Assembly: GCF_006974105.1 (NCBI RefSeq)
Contig: NZ_CP036282.1
Span: forward strand, 124,001-188,000
DNA: 64,000 nucleotides
From: Rhodoferax aquaticus
GTDB lineage: Bacteria > Pseudomonadota > Gammaproteobacteria > Burkholderiales > Burkholderiaceae_C
Direction of reading: 5' to 3'
Every line of letters starts with the position of its first letter. Position 1 is the first letter of the stretch. A model generated the notes under the pieces. That model made no database searches and had not been told where the DNA came from. It saw only the letters and a list, made by a program, of their open reading frames with translations. The position numbers were made by a program, and so were the translations under genes. Of the stretch, positions 48,215-58,080 are shown in pieces.

Positions 48215-48259
48215 TTGCTATTGATTAAGTAGCTGTTTGCGCAATGAGCACCAGCGCCA
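48215..48259. repeat. Degenerate dispersed-repeat relative
   Basis: TTGCTATTGATTAAGTAGCT then GTTTGCGCAATGAGCACCAGCGCCA. It occupies part of the gap between convergent genes ending at 48198 and 48308. Confidence 0.5.
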
Positions 48260-48307
48260 GCGGCACTTTTTGCCTTGAAACGTGCTTGCACCAACGATCT
48301 GGCTTCG

Positions 48308-48955
48308 TTAAGCCGCGTCCACTTGCACTTCGGGCCTCGCGTCCAAGAAGGCTTGCACTTGCATGCACTCAGTCTCGATACGGCGCACGGTGGGGAAGGC
48401 GTCCAAGGGTGCCGCAAACCGCCGTGCGTTGGAAATCTGGGGAATGAGCAAGCAGTCGGCCATGGTCGGGGTGTCGCCATGGCAAAAGCGTCCCGTGGCA
48501 GGGTTGTTGGCCAGCATGGTTTCCAAAGTCGCAAATCCGGTGGTCACCCAGTGGCGGTACCAGGCCGTTTTAGTCGCCTCGTCCAGACCCAAGGTGCGTT
48601 CCAAGTACTGCAGCACGCGCAGGTTGTTGAGCGGATGCATTTCGCAGGCGATGAACTGGCTCAGCGCCCGCACGCGCGCCCGCGCCAAGGAGCCGCTTGG
48701 CAGCAGTGCCGGGCTAGGGTAGGCCTCTTCGAGGTACTCGATGATGGCCAGCGACTGGGTGAGTGCCTCGGCCCCGTCCACCAAGGTAGGCACCAGCTCT
48801 GAGGGGTTGAGCGCTGCGTAAGTGGCGCTGTGTTGCTCCCCCCCGTCGCGTAGCAAATGCACGGGCACTGACTCAAAGGGCAGCCCTTTGAGGTGCAGCG
48901 CAATGCGCACACGGTAAGAGGCAGAGCTACGCCAGTAGGTGTAAAGCTTGAACAT
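48308..48955 (-). CDS. maiA: Maleylacetoacetate isomerase (GST zeta)
   Basis: 215 residues from ATG at 48955 (MFKLYTYWRSSASYRVRIAL); the upstream frame is spurious. Zeta-class hallmark YWRSSASYRVRIAL with the catalytic SSAS region near residues 9-13, then the thioredoxin-fold ALNPSELVPTLVDG and a helical C-terminal domain with IACEMHPLNNLRV. Isomerises maleylacetoacetate to fumarylacetoacetate, or maleylpyruvate to fumarylpyruvate, with glutathione. Starts ten bases after the fahA stop. Confidence 0.92.
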   Translation of the reverse strand: MFKLYTYWRSSASYRVRIALHLKGLPFESVPVHLLRDGGEQHSATYAALNPSELVPTLVDGAEALTQSLAIIEYLEEAYPSPALLPSGSLARARVRALSQFIACEMHPLNNLRVLQYLERTLGLDEATKTAWYRHWVTTGFATLETMLANNPATGRFCHGDTPTMADCLLIPQISNARRFAAPLDAFPTVRRIETECMQVQAFLDARPEVQVDAA

Positions 48956-48965
48956 GCTCGGTGCC

Positions 48966-50294
48966 TTAGGCGCGCGGCTTGGCGGGTAGCACGGTGCCTG
49001 CCACTTCGCCAAAGCCAATGCGGGCCGCGCCGGGCACTTGGGCAAAGCCTTTGAAGGTCACGGTGTCGCCGTCTTCCAAGAAGGTGCGTGTCTCGCCCGA
49101 GGGCAGGCTCAGGCTGCGGCTGCCGCCCACAGTCAGCTCAATCAAAGCACCTGCTTCTTCCAGCGTGGGGCCGGACTGGGTGCCGCTGCCCAGCAGGTCG
49201 CCTGGCTGTAGGTTGCAGCCATTGACGGTGTGGTGCGCCACCATTTGGGAGACGCTCCAGTACGCATCGCGGAAGTTGCTGCGCGACAAGCGGTGGGGCG
49301 CCAGGCCTTGCTCGCGCATGGTGGCGCTTTGCAAGTACACCTCTAGCTCAATGTCGATGGCACCTGAGGCGCGCAAAGTAGCAGAGTCTAGGTAGGGCAG
49401 GGGCTGTGGGTCGTCGCTGGGGCGTGTCCAGGCTGTGCGGTAGGGCGCTAAGGCTTCCACGGTGACAATCCATGGCGACACGGTGCTGGCAAAGTTCTTG
49501 GACAAAAACGGCCCCAGCGGCTGGTATTCCCACCCCTGAATGTCGCGGGCAGACCAGTCGTTAAACAGGCACAAGCCAAACACATGGCTCTCTGCCTCGT
49601 CCAGCGCCACGGGCTCGCCCAAGGCATTGCCCGTGCCGAGGTACACCCCAAGCTCCAGCTCATAGTCCAAACGTTTGGTGGGCTCCACCACGGGTGCGGT
49701 GGCGCCTGGCTTCATCAACTGACTCACGGGGCGGTGAAAGGCCTGGCCCGAGATGCCAATGGATGAGGAGCGGCCGTGGTAGCCAATGGGAATCCACTTG
49801 TAGTTGGGCAGCAGCGGGTTCTCGGGGCGAAACAGCTTGCCAACATTGGTGGCGTGGTGCACCGAAGTGTAGAAGTCGGTGTAGTCGCCAATCTGCGCGG
49901 GTACCGCGTATTCTGCCTCGCTTTGCGGTACCAAGCAGGCGGTCAAGCGGGTTTGCTCAGCGGCACCGGTGCGCAGGGCTTGCGACAAGGCGGCGCGTAA
50001 GGCAGACCATGCCTTGGGCCCCAGCGCCATGAAGGCGTTGAGTGTGCTGGCTGCGCAGGCTTGTGCGGCTGTGTGCGCTGTGCCCGTGAACACATCAGCG
50101 CTTAAGGCGGCTGCCAAGTCCACAATGTGGTCGCCGATGGCTACGCCACCGCGAAACGCTTGGCCACTGCCCACGCGGCGAAACACCGCAAACGGCAGGT
50201 TTTGAATGGGGAAGTCGCAGCCCGCTTGGTTGGCTGAAGTAACCCAGCTTTGCAGGCTGGGGTTGTGGGTGTCGTTCAGTTGCATAGCGCTCAT
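48966..50294 (-). CDS. fahA: Fumarylacetoacetase
   Basis: 442 residues, the length of the homogentisate-pathway enzyme rather than the shorter fumarylpyruvate hydrolases. Signature blocks: DYTDFYTSVHHATNVGKLFR (His/Asp catalytic and metal region), WIPIGYHGRSSSIGISG, LDYELELGVYLG, FNDWSARDIQGWEYQPLGPF. Hydrolyses fumarylacetoacetate to fumarate and acetoacetate. It precedes maiA on the same strand and follows a VOC gene by three bases, a compact three-gene operon. Confidence 0.93.
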   Translation of the reverse strand: MSAMQLNDTHNPSLQSWVTSANQAGCDFPIQNLPFAVFRRVGSGQAFRGGVAIGDHIVDLAAALSADVFTGTAHTAAQACAASTLNAFMALGPKAWSALRAALSQALRTGAAEQTRLTACLVPQSEAEYAVPAQIGDYTDFYTSVHHATNVGKLFRPENPLLPNYKWIPIGYHGRSSSIGISGQAFHRPVSQLMKPGATAPVVEPTKRLDYELELGVYLGTGNALGEPVALDEAESHVFGLCLFNDWSARDIQGWEYQPLGPFLSKNFASTVSPWIVTVEALAPYRTAWTRPSDDPQPLPYLDSATLRASGAIDIELEVYLQSATMREQGLAPHRLSRSNFRDAYWSVSQMVAHHTVNGCNLQPGDLLGSGTQSGPTLEEAGALIELTVGGSRSLSLPSGETRTFLEDGDTVTFKGFAQVPGAARIGFGEVAGTVLPAKPRA

Positions 50295-50297
50295 TGC

Positions 50298-50840
50298 TTA
50301 GGCTTCCACAAAGCCTTTGCCGTCGTGCATCCATGCGGCGTGTTTGGGGGCTTTTTTGGTGCGGTCCCATTCGTTGAGCATGTCCCATTTCACGCTGTTG
50401 AGCTGATTCATCATCGCAGGCGTGCCGGTGTTGAACGCCAGTTCCAAGCGGTGACCATTGGGGTCAAAGAAGTAGATGGACTTGAAGATGGCGTGGTCCG
50501 TCACCCCAATGACCTCAATGCCCGCGTCTTGCAAGCGCTGCTTGGTCGCCAGCAGTTCATCCATGCTGCCCACTTCAAATGCAATGTGCTGCGTCCATGC
50601 AGGGGTGTTGTGGTCGCGGTCCATGGCGGGGCTGTTGGGCAGCTCAAAAAAGGCCAGCACATTGCCCATGCCCGCGTCAATGAATACGTGCATATACGGA
50701 TCGGGGGCTTTGGTGGACGGCACTTCGTCTTCGGCAATCGCCAGCACAAAGTCCATGCCCAGGTGTTTGAGGTACCACTCCACGGTTTGTTTGGCATTGA
50801 TGCAGCGGTAGGCCACGTGGTGGATTTTTTGAATCAGCAT
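50298..50840 (-). CDS. VOC family (glyoxalase/extradiol-dioxygenase-like) protein
   Basis: 180 residues from ATG at 50840, with GGAG eight bases upstream. Two beta-alpha-beta3 modules with candidate metal ligands His8 (KIHHVAY), Glu66 (FFELPN), His85 (WTQHIAFEV) and Glu133 (HRLELAF). Type I extradiol dioxygenases use His/His/Glu from this fold; glyoxalase I uses four such ligands. It heads the operon with fahA and maiA. Too short for 4-hydroxyphenylpyruvate dioxygenase. A ring-cleavage role is inferred from context. Confidence 0.75.
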   Translation of the reverse strand: MLIQKIHHVAYRCINAKQTVEWYLKHLGMDFVLAIAEDEVPSTKAPDPYMHVFIDAGMGNVLAFFELPNSPAMDRDHNTPAWTQHIAFEVGSMDELLATKQRLQDAGIEVIGVTDHAIFKSIYFFDPNGHRLELAFNTGTPAMMNQLNSVKWDMLNEWDRTKKAPKHAAWMHDGKGFVEA

Positions 50841-50950
50841 GTAGTTTTCTCCAAGGCAGTTGCGCAGGGCGTGTGCCCCATTGCGCAATTAGAGAAGCAT
50901 TTGATCTATCATTCAAGCAAGTTTTTATGATGAATATATAAGTCAATCAA

Positions 50951-51874
50951 ATGAACGTCACCCTTAGGCAGTTGCGGGCGTTTTGTGCACTCGCCCAAAC
51001 CAGCAGCTTTACCGATGCCGCCGCCAGCTTGCACGTCACGCAGTCTGCGCTCAGCGGCTTGATCAAAGAACTCGAGCAAACCCTGGGCGTCCAGGTGGTC
51101 AACCGCAGCACGCGCAAAGTGCAACTCTCCGAAGTAGGGCGCGAGTTTTACCCGCTTGCCACCAAAGTCTTGCAAGACTTAGACGGCGCCTTGGAAACCA
51201 TGGCCGACTTGAAAGCGCTCAAGCGTGGCTTGGTGCGCATCGCCGCGCCACAGCTCATGTCGTGCACGGTGTTGCCCGAGGTGATTGCCCAGTTTCAGCA
51301 GCACTACCCCGAAATTCAAGTGCGTTTGTTTGACTGCATGGTGGAGAGCGTGTTGTCCAAAGTGCACAGCGGCGAGGTGGACTTTGGCATAGGGCCTGAG
51401 CGTGAGCCTATGGCCGACATCGAGGCCAAGACTTTGTTTGAGATGCCGTTTGTTGTGGTGTTCCCCAAAGGGCACCCGCTGGAGCCATTGGAACACGTGA
51501 CTTGGGCGCAGGCTTTGCAGCACCCCTTGGTGGCTTTGCAGGGGGAGTTCACCCAACGTTTGCGCCTGGACCTGCACCAGTCGGTGCGGCACTTGGCGCT
51601 CAACCCTGCCAATGAGGTGACCTTTATGACCACCGCACTGGCCATGGTGAGTGCAGGCTTGGGGGTGACCACCTGCTCCCCCTATGCCAACAGCCTGATC
51701 CAGCGGCACCGCTTGCTCAGCAGGCCCTTGGTAGAGCCCGCTATTGAGCGGCGTTTCTTTGTGTTTACCCGCAAAGACCGGCCTCTGTCACCCGCAGCCT
51801 TGCGGTTTGAGACCTTTTTGATGGATTACGTGGCGTGCCACGACTGGCCCGACACGCAAAACATCGAAGACTAA
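50951..51874 (+). CDS. LysR family transcriptional regulator
   Basis: 307 residues. N-terminal winged helix (LRQLRAFCALAQTSSFTDAAASLHV, preceding TQSALSGLIKELEQTLG) and a C-terminal effector domain (GLVRIAAPQLMSCTVLP). Divergent from the VOC-fahA-maiA operon across 110 bases, so the probable regulator of that operon. An AT-rich stretch with TGATGAATATATAA in the shared region fits the T-N11-A type site. Confidence 0.9.
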   Translation: MNVTLRQLRAFCALAQTSSFTDAAASLHVTQSALSGLIKELEQTLGVQVVNRSTRKVQLSEVGREFYPLATKVLQDLDGALETMADLKALKRGLVRIAAPQLMSCTVLPEVIAQFQQHYPEIQVRLFDCMVESVLSKVHSGEVDFGIGPEREPMADIEAKTLFEMPFVVVFPKGHPLEPLEHVTWAQALQHPLVALQGEFTQRLRLDLHQSVRHLALNPANEVTFMTTALAMVSAGLGVTTCSPYANSLIQRHRLLSRPLVEPAIERRFFVFTRKDRPLSPAALRFETFLMDYVACHDWPDTQNIED

Positions 51875-51894
51875 GCCCTCTCAGGCCCAACCGC

Positions 51895-52371
51895 TTAGTG
51901 GTGGTGGCCGTGTGCGCCGTGCACATGTTTGTGTTGGATTTCTTCGCTAGACGCAGCGCGCACTTCGGTCACTTTCAAGCTAAAGCGGAGGTCTTTGCCC
52001 GCCCAAGGGTGGTTGCCGTCCAAGAACACGGTGTCACCCTTGATCTTCATGACGGTAAAGGCAATTTCTTGGCCCTCTGGCGTGCGGCCTTGCAACTGGC
52101 CACCCACCTTGACGCCAGCCGGAAAGTCTTTCTTGGCAATGGTTTGCACCAAGGTTTCATCGCGCACACCAAACGCATCCGCTGCAGCCAAAGCCAACGT
52201 GGTTTGGTAGCCCGCTTCTTGGCCATCCAGCGCTTCTTCGATTTTGGGTAAGGTGTTGCCGTAACCGCCATGCAGGTAGGCCATGGGTTCTTTGGCTTCT
52301 TCAATCAGCTTGCCTTGCGCATCAGAAACTTTGTAGCGCAGGGTCACAACGGTGTCTTTGTCGATTTTCAT
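51895..52371 (-). CDS. FKBP-type peptidyl-prolyl cis-trans isomerase (SlyD-like)
   Basis: 158 residues. FKBP fold with a SlyD-type insert-in-flap domain: MKIDKDTVVTLRYKVSDAQG at the start, AYLHGGYGNTLPKIEEALDG, then the flap KVGGQLQGRTPEGQEIAF, and NHPWAGKDLRFSLKVTEV. The C-terminus is His-rich (HKHVHGAHGHHH), fitting nickel or copper binding as in SlyD. Chaperone and metal-delivery roles are known for the family. It lies 131 bases downstream of the EamA gene on the same strand. Confidence 0.92.
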   Translation of the reverse strand: MKIDKDTVVTLRYKVSDAQGKLIEEAKEPMAYLHGGYGNTLPKIEEALDGQEAGYQTTLALAAADAFGVRDETLVQTIAKKDFPAGVKVGGQLQGRTPEGQEIAFTVMKIKGDTVFLDGNHPWAGKDLRFSLKVTEVRAASSEEIQHKHVHGAHGHHH

Positions 52372-52502
52372 AGGGAGACGGTGGGGGAGTTAATAAGGAA
52401 TGTGCTGATTTTCGCCGATTGGCGGGAGGCGCGGCATTGCGTGGTGATCGGCGAGTCACTGGGCAGGGGCCGATCAGCCTGCGCGATGCGGTCTTTGCCA
52501 GC

Positions 52503-53342
52503 TCACGCCAAGCGCAGGGCCACTACGCCACCCAGGATGATGGCCGTGCCCAGTGCACGGCGCACGGTGAATGCTTCTTTGAGCAACCATGCACCCAGAA
52601 GCACCGCAAACAGCACCGAGGTTTCGCGCAGTGCAGCCACGGTGGCTACGGGAGCTTGGGTCATGGCCCACAGGGCGATGCCGTAGGAGCCCAAGGACGC
52701 ACACGCCCCCAGTGTTGCGATGGGCCAGCGCTTGCGCGCGTAGCGGGTGAACTCTCCTTTGCGTTTGGCCCACACCATCAGGCCAAAGGGCCAACCGTCT
52801 AACAAAAAGAGGGTGACCACATAGGCAATGGCGTTGCCACTGAGGCGCACACCTAGGCCGTCGATCACGGTGTACATGGCAATGATGACGGCATTGGCTA
52901 ATGCAAACGCAATAGCTTTGGGCACCTTGAGAGCTTGGGCGCTTAAACCCAAGACCATGACGCCGCCGCAAATGCCCAATACACCCGCCCACGCCAAAGG
53001 TGTGAGGTGTTCGCCCAAAGTAAGGGTGGCAGACAGTGCCACCAGCATGGGCGCTACGCCGCGCATCAACGGATAAGTGAGGCCCAAATCTCCATGGCGA
53101 TAGGCGCCGGTGAGGGCCAAGTAGTAGCCAATGTGCACACACAAGGACGCTGCAATATAGGGCCACGCCGCTGGCTCAGGCAGGCCAACCCACAGCACCA
53201 ATGGGATGGCGAGCAAGGAGCCAATCAGGTGGATGAGGGCGGTGTCCAGGTCTTTGTCGGTGCTGGACTTCACCAGCGCGTTCCAGCTGGCGTGCAAAAG
53301 CGCCGCAAACAAAACGGCGGCAACTACGGTTCCACTGAGCAT
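52503..53342 (-). CDS. EamA/DMT family transporter at the end of the phosphonate operon
   Basis: 279 residues, about ten membrane helices. N-terminal repeat ALLHASWNALVKSS is the RhaT/EamA opening; the second half has FALANAVIIAMYTVIDGLGV. ATG at 53342 (a TTG precedes it in frame). It starts 15 bases after the FAD oxidoreductase stop, so it should be co-transcribed with the phosphonate genes. Such proteins move small amines or amino acids, often outward; a role in handling phosphonates or their amine by-products is inference. Confidence 0.85.
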   Translation of the reverse strand: MLSGTVVAAVLFAALLHASWNALVKSSTDKDLDTALIHLIGSLLAIPLVLWVGLPEPAAWPYIAASLCVHIGYYLALTGAYRHGDLGLTYPLMRGVAPMLVALSATLTLGEHLTPLAWAGVLGICGGVMVLGLSAQALKVPKAIAFALANAVIIAMYTVIDGLGVRLSGNAIAYVVTLFLLDGWPFGLMVWAKRKGEFTRYARKRWPIATLGACASLGSYGIALWAMTQAPVATVAALRETSVLFAVLLGAWLLKEAFTVRRALGTAIILGGVVALRLA

Positions 53343-53357
53343 CAAATGGGGCTGGGG

Positions 53358-54746
53358 TTAGGCTTTGTCGGATTTGCCTGCCGCGTTGGCAAAGGTACTG
53401 AGCCAACGATCTAGCAACCACGGTGTGCGGTTGTCGTCCTCAGCTTGTTCTTTGCGTCGAATGGCATTGCGCACCATGATAGACCCCACATAGCGCACCG
53501 GCTCTGGTGGAAACTGACCCAAAGGCCCTTGGGTCAGTGGGCTGCGCGTCCAGGCATTGTCCAAGCCCAAGACCATGGAAGACAAAATCTGGCCCCCCAT
53601 GTAGCTGGGCCCCACGCCATTGCCCGAGTAGCCAAAGCCGTACACGATGTGCCGCGCGCCATTGAGTTGCCCAAAAAACGGGAAGCCTGTGACCGACCGG
53701 TCCGACGGGCCGTTCCAGCTCGCCGTCATGGGCAGCTTGCCCAGCTGCGGGAAAAAGCCACGCATGGCTTGGGTGAGCTGGGCTTCGTAAGGCGAGCGCT
53801 GGTCAAACACCGGCTCCATGCGGCCGCCACGGGCAAAGGTGTTGCCGCCTTTGCCCAGCATGATGCGGCCGTCCATGGTGGTGCGGTAGTAGTACACAAA
53901 GGTGCGCGAGTCCAAGACCGAGACGCCGTCGCGCAGGCCGATGTGCGCCAAGAGTTCCGGGCAGCGCTCGGTGATGACCATGTCGCTAGACACAATGGCA
54001 ATGCTGCGCTCAAACTGCTTGAAGCTGCTGGCCATCCACGCGTTCATGGCCAGCACCAGCTTGCCTGCGGTGATGCTGCCGCCGGGCGTACGCACCACCA
54101 CCGGCTGGTCGGTACTGAAGTCAAGCATGGGGCTGCGCTCATAAATGCGAATGCCCATCTCCAGCGCTACACGGCGCAGGCCGCGCACCAGCTTGCCCGG
54201 GTGCACCGTGGCGGCATAGGGTGAAAACACGCCGGCCAAGTTGCGTTTGGAGCCTGAGCGCTGTGCCACTTCGGCTGCGGGCATGGCGTGGTAAGAGTGC
54301 AGGCCGCACGACTCCAGCGCAGCGATCACCGGGTCGAGCGCGCCAATGTGCACGGAAGCAGTGGCGGTGTATAGGGTGCCGTCTTGGCGGTACTCCGCGT
54401 CGATCTGGTGCTTTTTGCAAAAATCACCGATGTGTTGCACCGCTGCCTCGGAGGCGCGCACCAAGCGCACGGCCTCGGCTTCGCCAAACAGCTTGCGCAG
54501 GGTAAAGAACTTGGCCGACCAGGTGAGTACACAGCCGCCGTTGCGCCCACTGGCACCGGCCCCGCACAGGTCGCTCTCCAAGATGGCAATGTCTAGGCAG
54601 GGGTTGTGTTGCTTGGCTTGTATGGCGGTCCACAAACCGGTGAAGCCGCCGCCCACGATGCACACATCGGCGGTGTGATCGCCATGCAGTGCGGGGGCCA
54701 GTTCACCGTCTCGAAACAAGGCTTGCTCTAACCAAAAGGGACGCAT
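53358..54746 (-). CDS. FAD-dependent amine oxidoreductase of the phosphonate operon
   Basis: 462 residues from ATG at 54746. DAO-family FAD enzyme: dinucleotide fold VCIVGGGFTGLWTAIQAK near 28-45, GAGASGRNGGCVLTW near 60-75, and C-terminal HIVYGFGYSGNGVGPSYMGG. Similar to gamma-glutamylputrescine and glycine/D-amino-acid oxidases. Recurrent FAD enzymes of this kind in AEP clusters oxidise AEP or N-alkylated AEP to phosphonoacetaldehyde; that is the best guess here. Lies between the PhnZ-like and EamA genes. Confidence 0.85.
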   Translation of the reverse strand: MRPFWLEQALFRDGELAPALHGDHTADVCIVGGGFTGLWTAIQAKQHNPCLDIAILESDLCGAGASGRNGGCVLTWSAKFFTLRKLFGEAEAVRLVRASEAAVQHIGDFCKKHQIDAEYRQDGTLYTATASVHIGALDPVIAALESCGLHSYHAMPAAEVAQRSGSKRNLAGVFSPYAATVHPGKLVRGLRRVALEMGIRIYERSPMLDFSTDQPVVVRTPGGSITAGKLVLAMNAWMASSFKQFERSIAIVSSDMVITERCPELLAHIGLRDGVSVLDSRTFVYYYRTTMDGRIMLGKGGNTFARGGRMEPVFDQRSPYEAQLTQAMRGFFPQLGKLPMTASWNGPSDRSVTGFPFFGQLNGARHIVYGFGYSGNGVGPSYMGGQILSSMVLGLDNAWTRSPLTQGPLGQFPPEPVRYVGSIMVRNAIRRKEQAEDDNRTPWLLDRWLSTFANAAGKSDKA

Positions 54747-54765
54747 CAAAAGCTCTCAGTCCAAG

Positions 54766-55332
54766 TTAGGCCAGCACAGGCGCGGCGGGCAAGGCGCAGC
54801 GTGCAGCCCGTGCCATGAAGTGATCCAAGCTCGGTGTTGTGCGCGTGGGGTCTTTGGCCAAGTCGTCCCACAGGCGCAGGCATACCGCCTCATGTGCGCC
54901 CTCTTGCGCTATGAATTTTGTAGCTTGCTGCGCAGTGTATACGCCGCCTTGCAAGGCAAGACTGCGCTGTGAATCGGCGGACAGGGCCGCTTGGTAGCCT
55001 GCGTGTGTAGCGCACAGGTAGCGTTTGGCGTCTACGTGCAGGCGTATGCCGCTGAGCACGCTGTCAGGAAACAGGCCGCGCAAAAAGGGGATCACGCGGT
55101 ACTGGTGCACATCGTCCACGCCCGCGAGGGTGGGGGTTTCACCCATGTCATGCAGCAGGTGACCCAGGTCGTGCAACAAGGCGGCGGTGACCAGTGCGTC
55201 GCTGGCACCGGCCTCTTCGGCCAAGGCAGCGGTTTGCAAGGCGTGCTCCAGTTGGGTGACCGGCTCACCGCTGTACTGCGCGTCGCCCTTGGTGAGAAAC
55301 AGGGTGCGGATGTCGTCTAAGTTGAGTGCCAT
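54766..55332 (-). CDS. PhnZ-like HD-domain mixed-valent diiron oxygenase (phosphonate operon HD protein)
   Basis: 188 residues from ATG at 55332, with AAGG six bases upstream. HD-domain fold with candidate metal ligands His30, His54, Asp55, His76, His99 and Asp156. Their spacing, and the Tyr20-x-x-Glu23 pair, match those I recall for PhnZ, which cleaves (R)-2-amino-1-hydroxyethylphosphonate to glycine and phosphate using O2. Basic residues Lys103 and Arg153 could bind phosphonate. Spacing to phnY is 8 bases. It corresponds to the family named for phosphonate operons. A cleavage role is inferred. Confidence 0.85.
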   Translation of the reverse strand: MALNLDDIRTLFLTKGDAQYSGEPVTQLEHALQTAALAEEAGASDALVTAALLHDLGHLLHDMGETPTLAGVDDVHQYRVIPFLRGLFPDSVLSGIRLHVDAKRYLCATHAGYQAALSADSQRSLALQGGVYTAQQATKFIAQEGAHEAVCLRLWDDLAKDPTRTTPSLDHFMARAARCALPAAPVLA

Positions 55333-55340
55333 GGCGTGCC

Positions 55341-56798
55341 TTACTGCCAAGGCAGCGAGAAAGTTTTGACGTTGGTAAAGCTCTTGATGGCTTCTTGCAC
55401 GCCTTCTTTGTAGCCCAAGCCAGAGTCTTTGATGCCGCCAAAGGGCGTGAGCTCTAGGCGGTAGCCTGGCACTTCGCGCACATTCACCGAGCCCACATGC
55501 AGGGCGTTCACAAAACGTGTGATGTAGTCCATGCGGTTGGTGCACACCGAGCTGGACAAACCGTAGGCCGTGCCGTTGGAGATGGCAATGGCTTCGTCAA
55601 TGCTGTTAAAGCGGATGATGGGTGAGACCGGGCCAAAGGTTTCCTCTTTGACCACCAGCATGTCGGGGTGCACATGGTCCAGCACCGTGGGGCTGTAAAG
55701 CGCGCCTTGGCGCGCATTGCCTACCAAGAGGTGCGCGCCTTGTGCCACGGCTTCGTTCACACGGCTTTCAAAAAAGCGTGCAGCTGCTTCGTCAATGACG
55801 GTGCCCATGTCGTTGCTGGCATCTGCCGGGTTGCCAAACTTCCAGGCGCGGGTCTTGGCCACCACCTGCTCGACAAAAGCATCAGCCACGGCACTGTGCA
55901 CCAGCATGCGCTTGACGGCCGTGCAGCGTTGGCCAGAGTTTTTGTAAGAGCCTTGCACCGCCAAGGTAGACGCCTCGTCCAGGTCGGCGTCTTCCATCAC
56001 GATGATGGGGTCGTTACCGCCCAATTCCAGCACCATGCGCCGGTAGCCGGCCTTGCTGGCAATGTATTTGCCGATGGCCACGCCACCGGTAAAGGTGACC
56101 AGGTCCACGTGGGGGTTCGTGATGAGTTCGTCCGCAATCTCGCGTGGGTCGCCGGTGATCACGCTCAGGGCTTCGGGTGGCAGACCTGCTTCGTACAAGA
56201 TGTCGGCAAACAAGATGGCCGAGAAGGGCACTTTTTCCGAGGGCTTGAGCACCATGCGGTTGTTGGTGGCAATGCTGGGCACCACCTTGTGCGCCACCTG
56301 GTTCATGGGGTGGTTGAACGGGGTGATCGCGGTGATCACACCCAGCAGCGGTGCACGCTGGGTAAACACCTTGCGCTTTTTGCCGTGGGGGGTGAGGTCG
56401 CAACTAAATACCTGGCCATCGTCTTTGAGCACTTCGTTGGCGCCAAACACCAGCACGTCGCTCACGCGGCCGGTTTCGTACAGCGCATCTTTGATGCACA
56501 GGCCCGACTCGGCGCTGATGAGCTGGGCAATGGCCTCGCGCCGCTGGGTCACGATGGCGGCCGCTTTGTTGAGCACCGCCGCGCGCTCATAGCGGCTGAG
56601 TTGGGGCTGGTAAGCATGTGCGGTGGCAAATGCCTCGCGCACTTCTTCCAGCGTGGCCTTGGGCACGCGCCCTATCACTGCTTCGGTGAAGGGGTTGTAG
56701 ACCGCAATGCTGCGGTCCTCACTGCGGTCTTGGCCGACCACCCGGCCTGCGATGCGCATGGCATTGAGGCGCTGGTCTTGGATGTACTGTTGAATCAC
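55341..56798 (-). CDS. phnY: Phosphonoacetaldehyde dehydrogenase
   Basis: 485 residues, aldehyde dehydrogenase superfamily. Cofactor region PLLGVITAITPFNHPMN, glycine-rich VTFTGGVAIGKYI, Glu in VLELGGNDPIIVMEDADL and the catalytic Cys in YKNSGQRCTAVKRM. GTG start at 56798. It is placed between phnA and the PhnZ-like gene, which distinguishes it from generic aldehyde dehydrogenases. Oxidises phosphonoacetaldehyde to phosphonoacetate with NAD+. Confidence 0.92.
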   Translation of the reverse strand: MIQQYIQDQRLNAMRIAGRVVGQDRSEDRSIAVYNPFTEAVIGRVPKATLEEVREAFATAHAYQPQLSRYERAAVLNKAAAIVTQRREAIAQLISAESGLCIKDALYETGRVSDVLVFGANEVLKDDGQVFSCDLTPHGKKRKVFTQRAPLLGVITAITPFNHPMNQVAHKVVPSIATNNRMVLKPSEKVPFSAILFADILYEAGLPPEALSVITGDPREIADELITNPHVDLVTFTGGVAIGKYIASKAGYRRMVLELGGNDPIIVMEDADLDEASTLAVQGSYKNSGQRCTAVKRMLVHSAVADAFVEQVVAKTRAWKFGNPADASNDMGTVIDEAAARFFESRVNEAVAQGAHLLVGNARQGALYSPTVLDHVHPDMLVVKEETFGPVSPIIRFNSIDEAIAISNGTAYGLSSSVCTNRMDYITRFVNALHVGSVNVREVPGYRLELTPFGGIKDSGLGYKEGVQEAIKSFTNVKTFSLPWQ

Positions 56799-56828
56799 GG
56801 TGTGCCTTGTGTTCAGTGGCGGGCTGCG

Positions 56829-58064
<1,236 letters not shown>

Positions 58065-58080
58065 TCAGAGTGGGTTTTAA

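Noticed and set aside
50298..50840. VOC protein as 4-hydroxyphenylpyruvate dioxygenase
   Set aside because: At 180 residues it is about half the required length and has only one pair of modules.
54907..54948. Sequence inside the PhnZ-like gene resembling the dispersed repeat (CTATGAATTTTGTAGCT then GCTGCGCAGTGTATACGCC)
   Set aside because: It keeps the reading frame and covers a segment that PhnZ-like proteins also have, so coincidence or ancient exaptation cannot be told from a real insertion; it lacks the GGGCGC tail.
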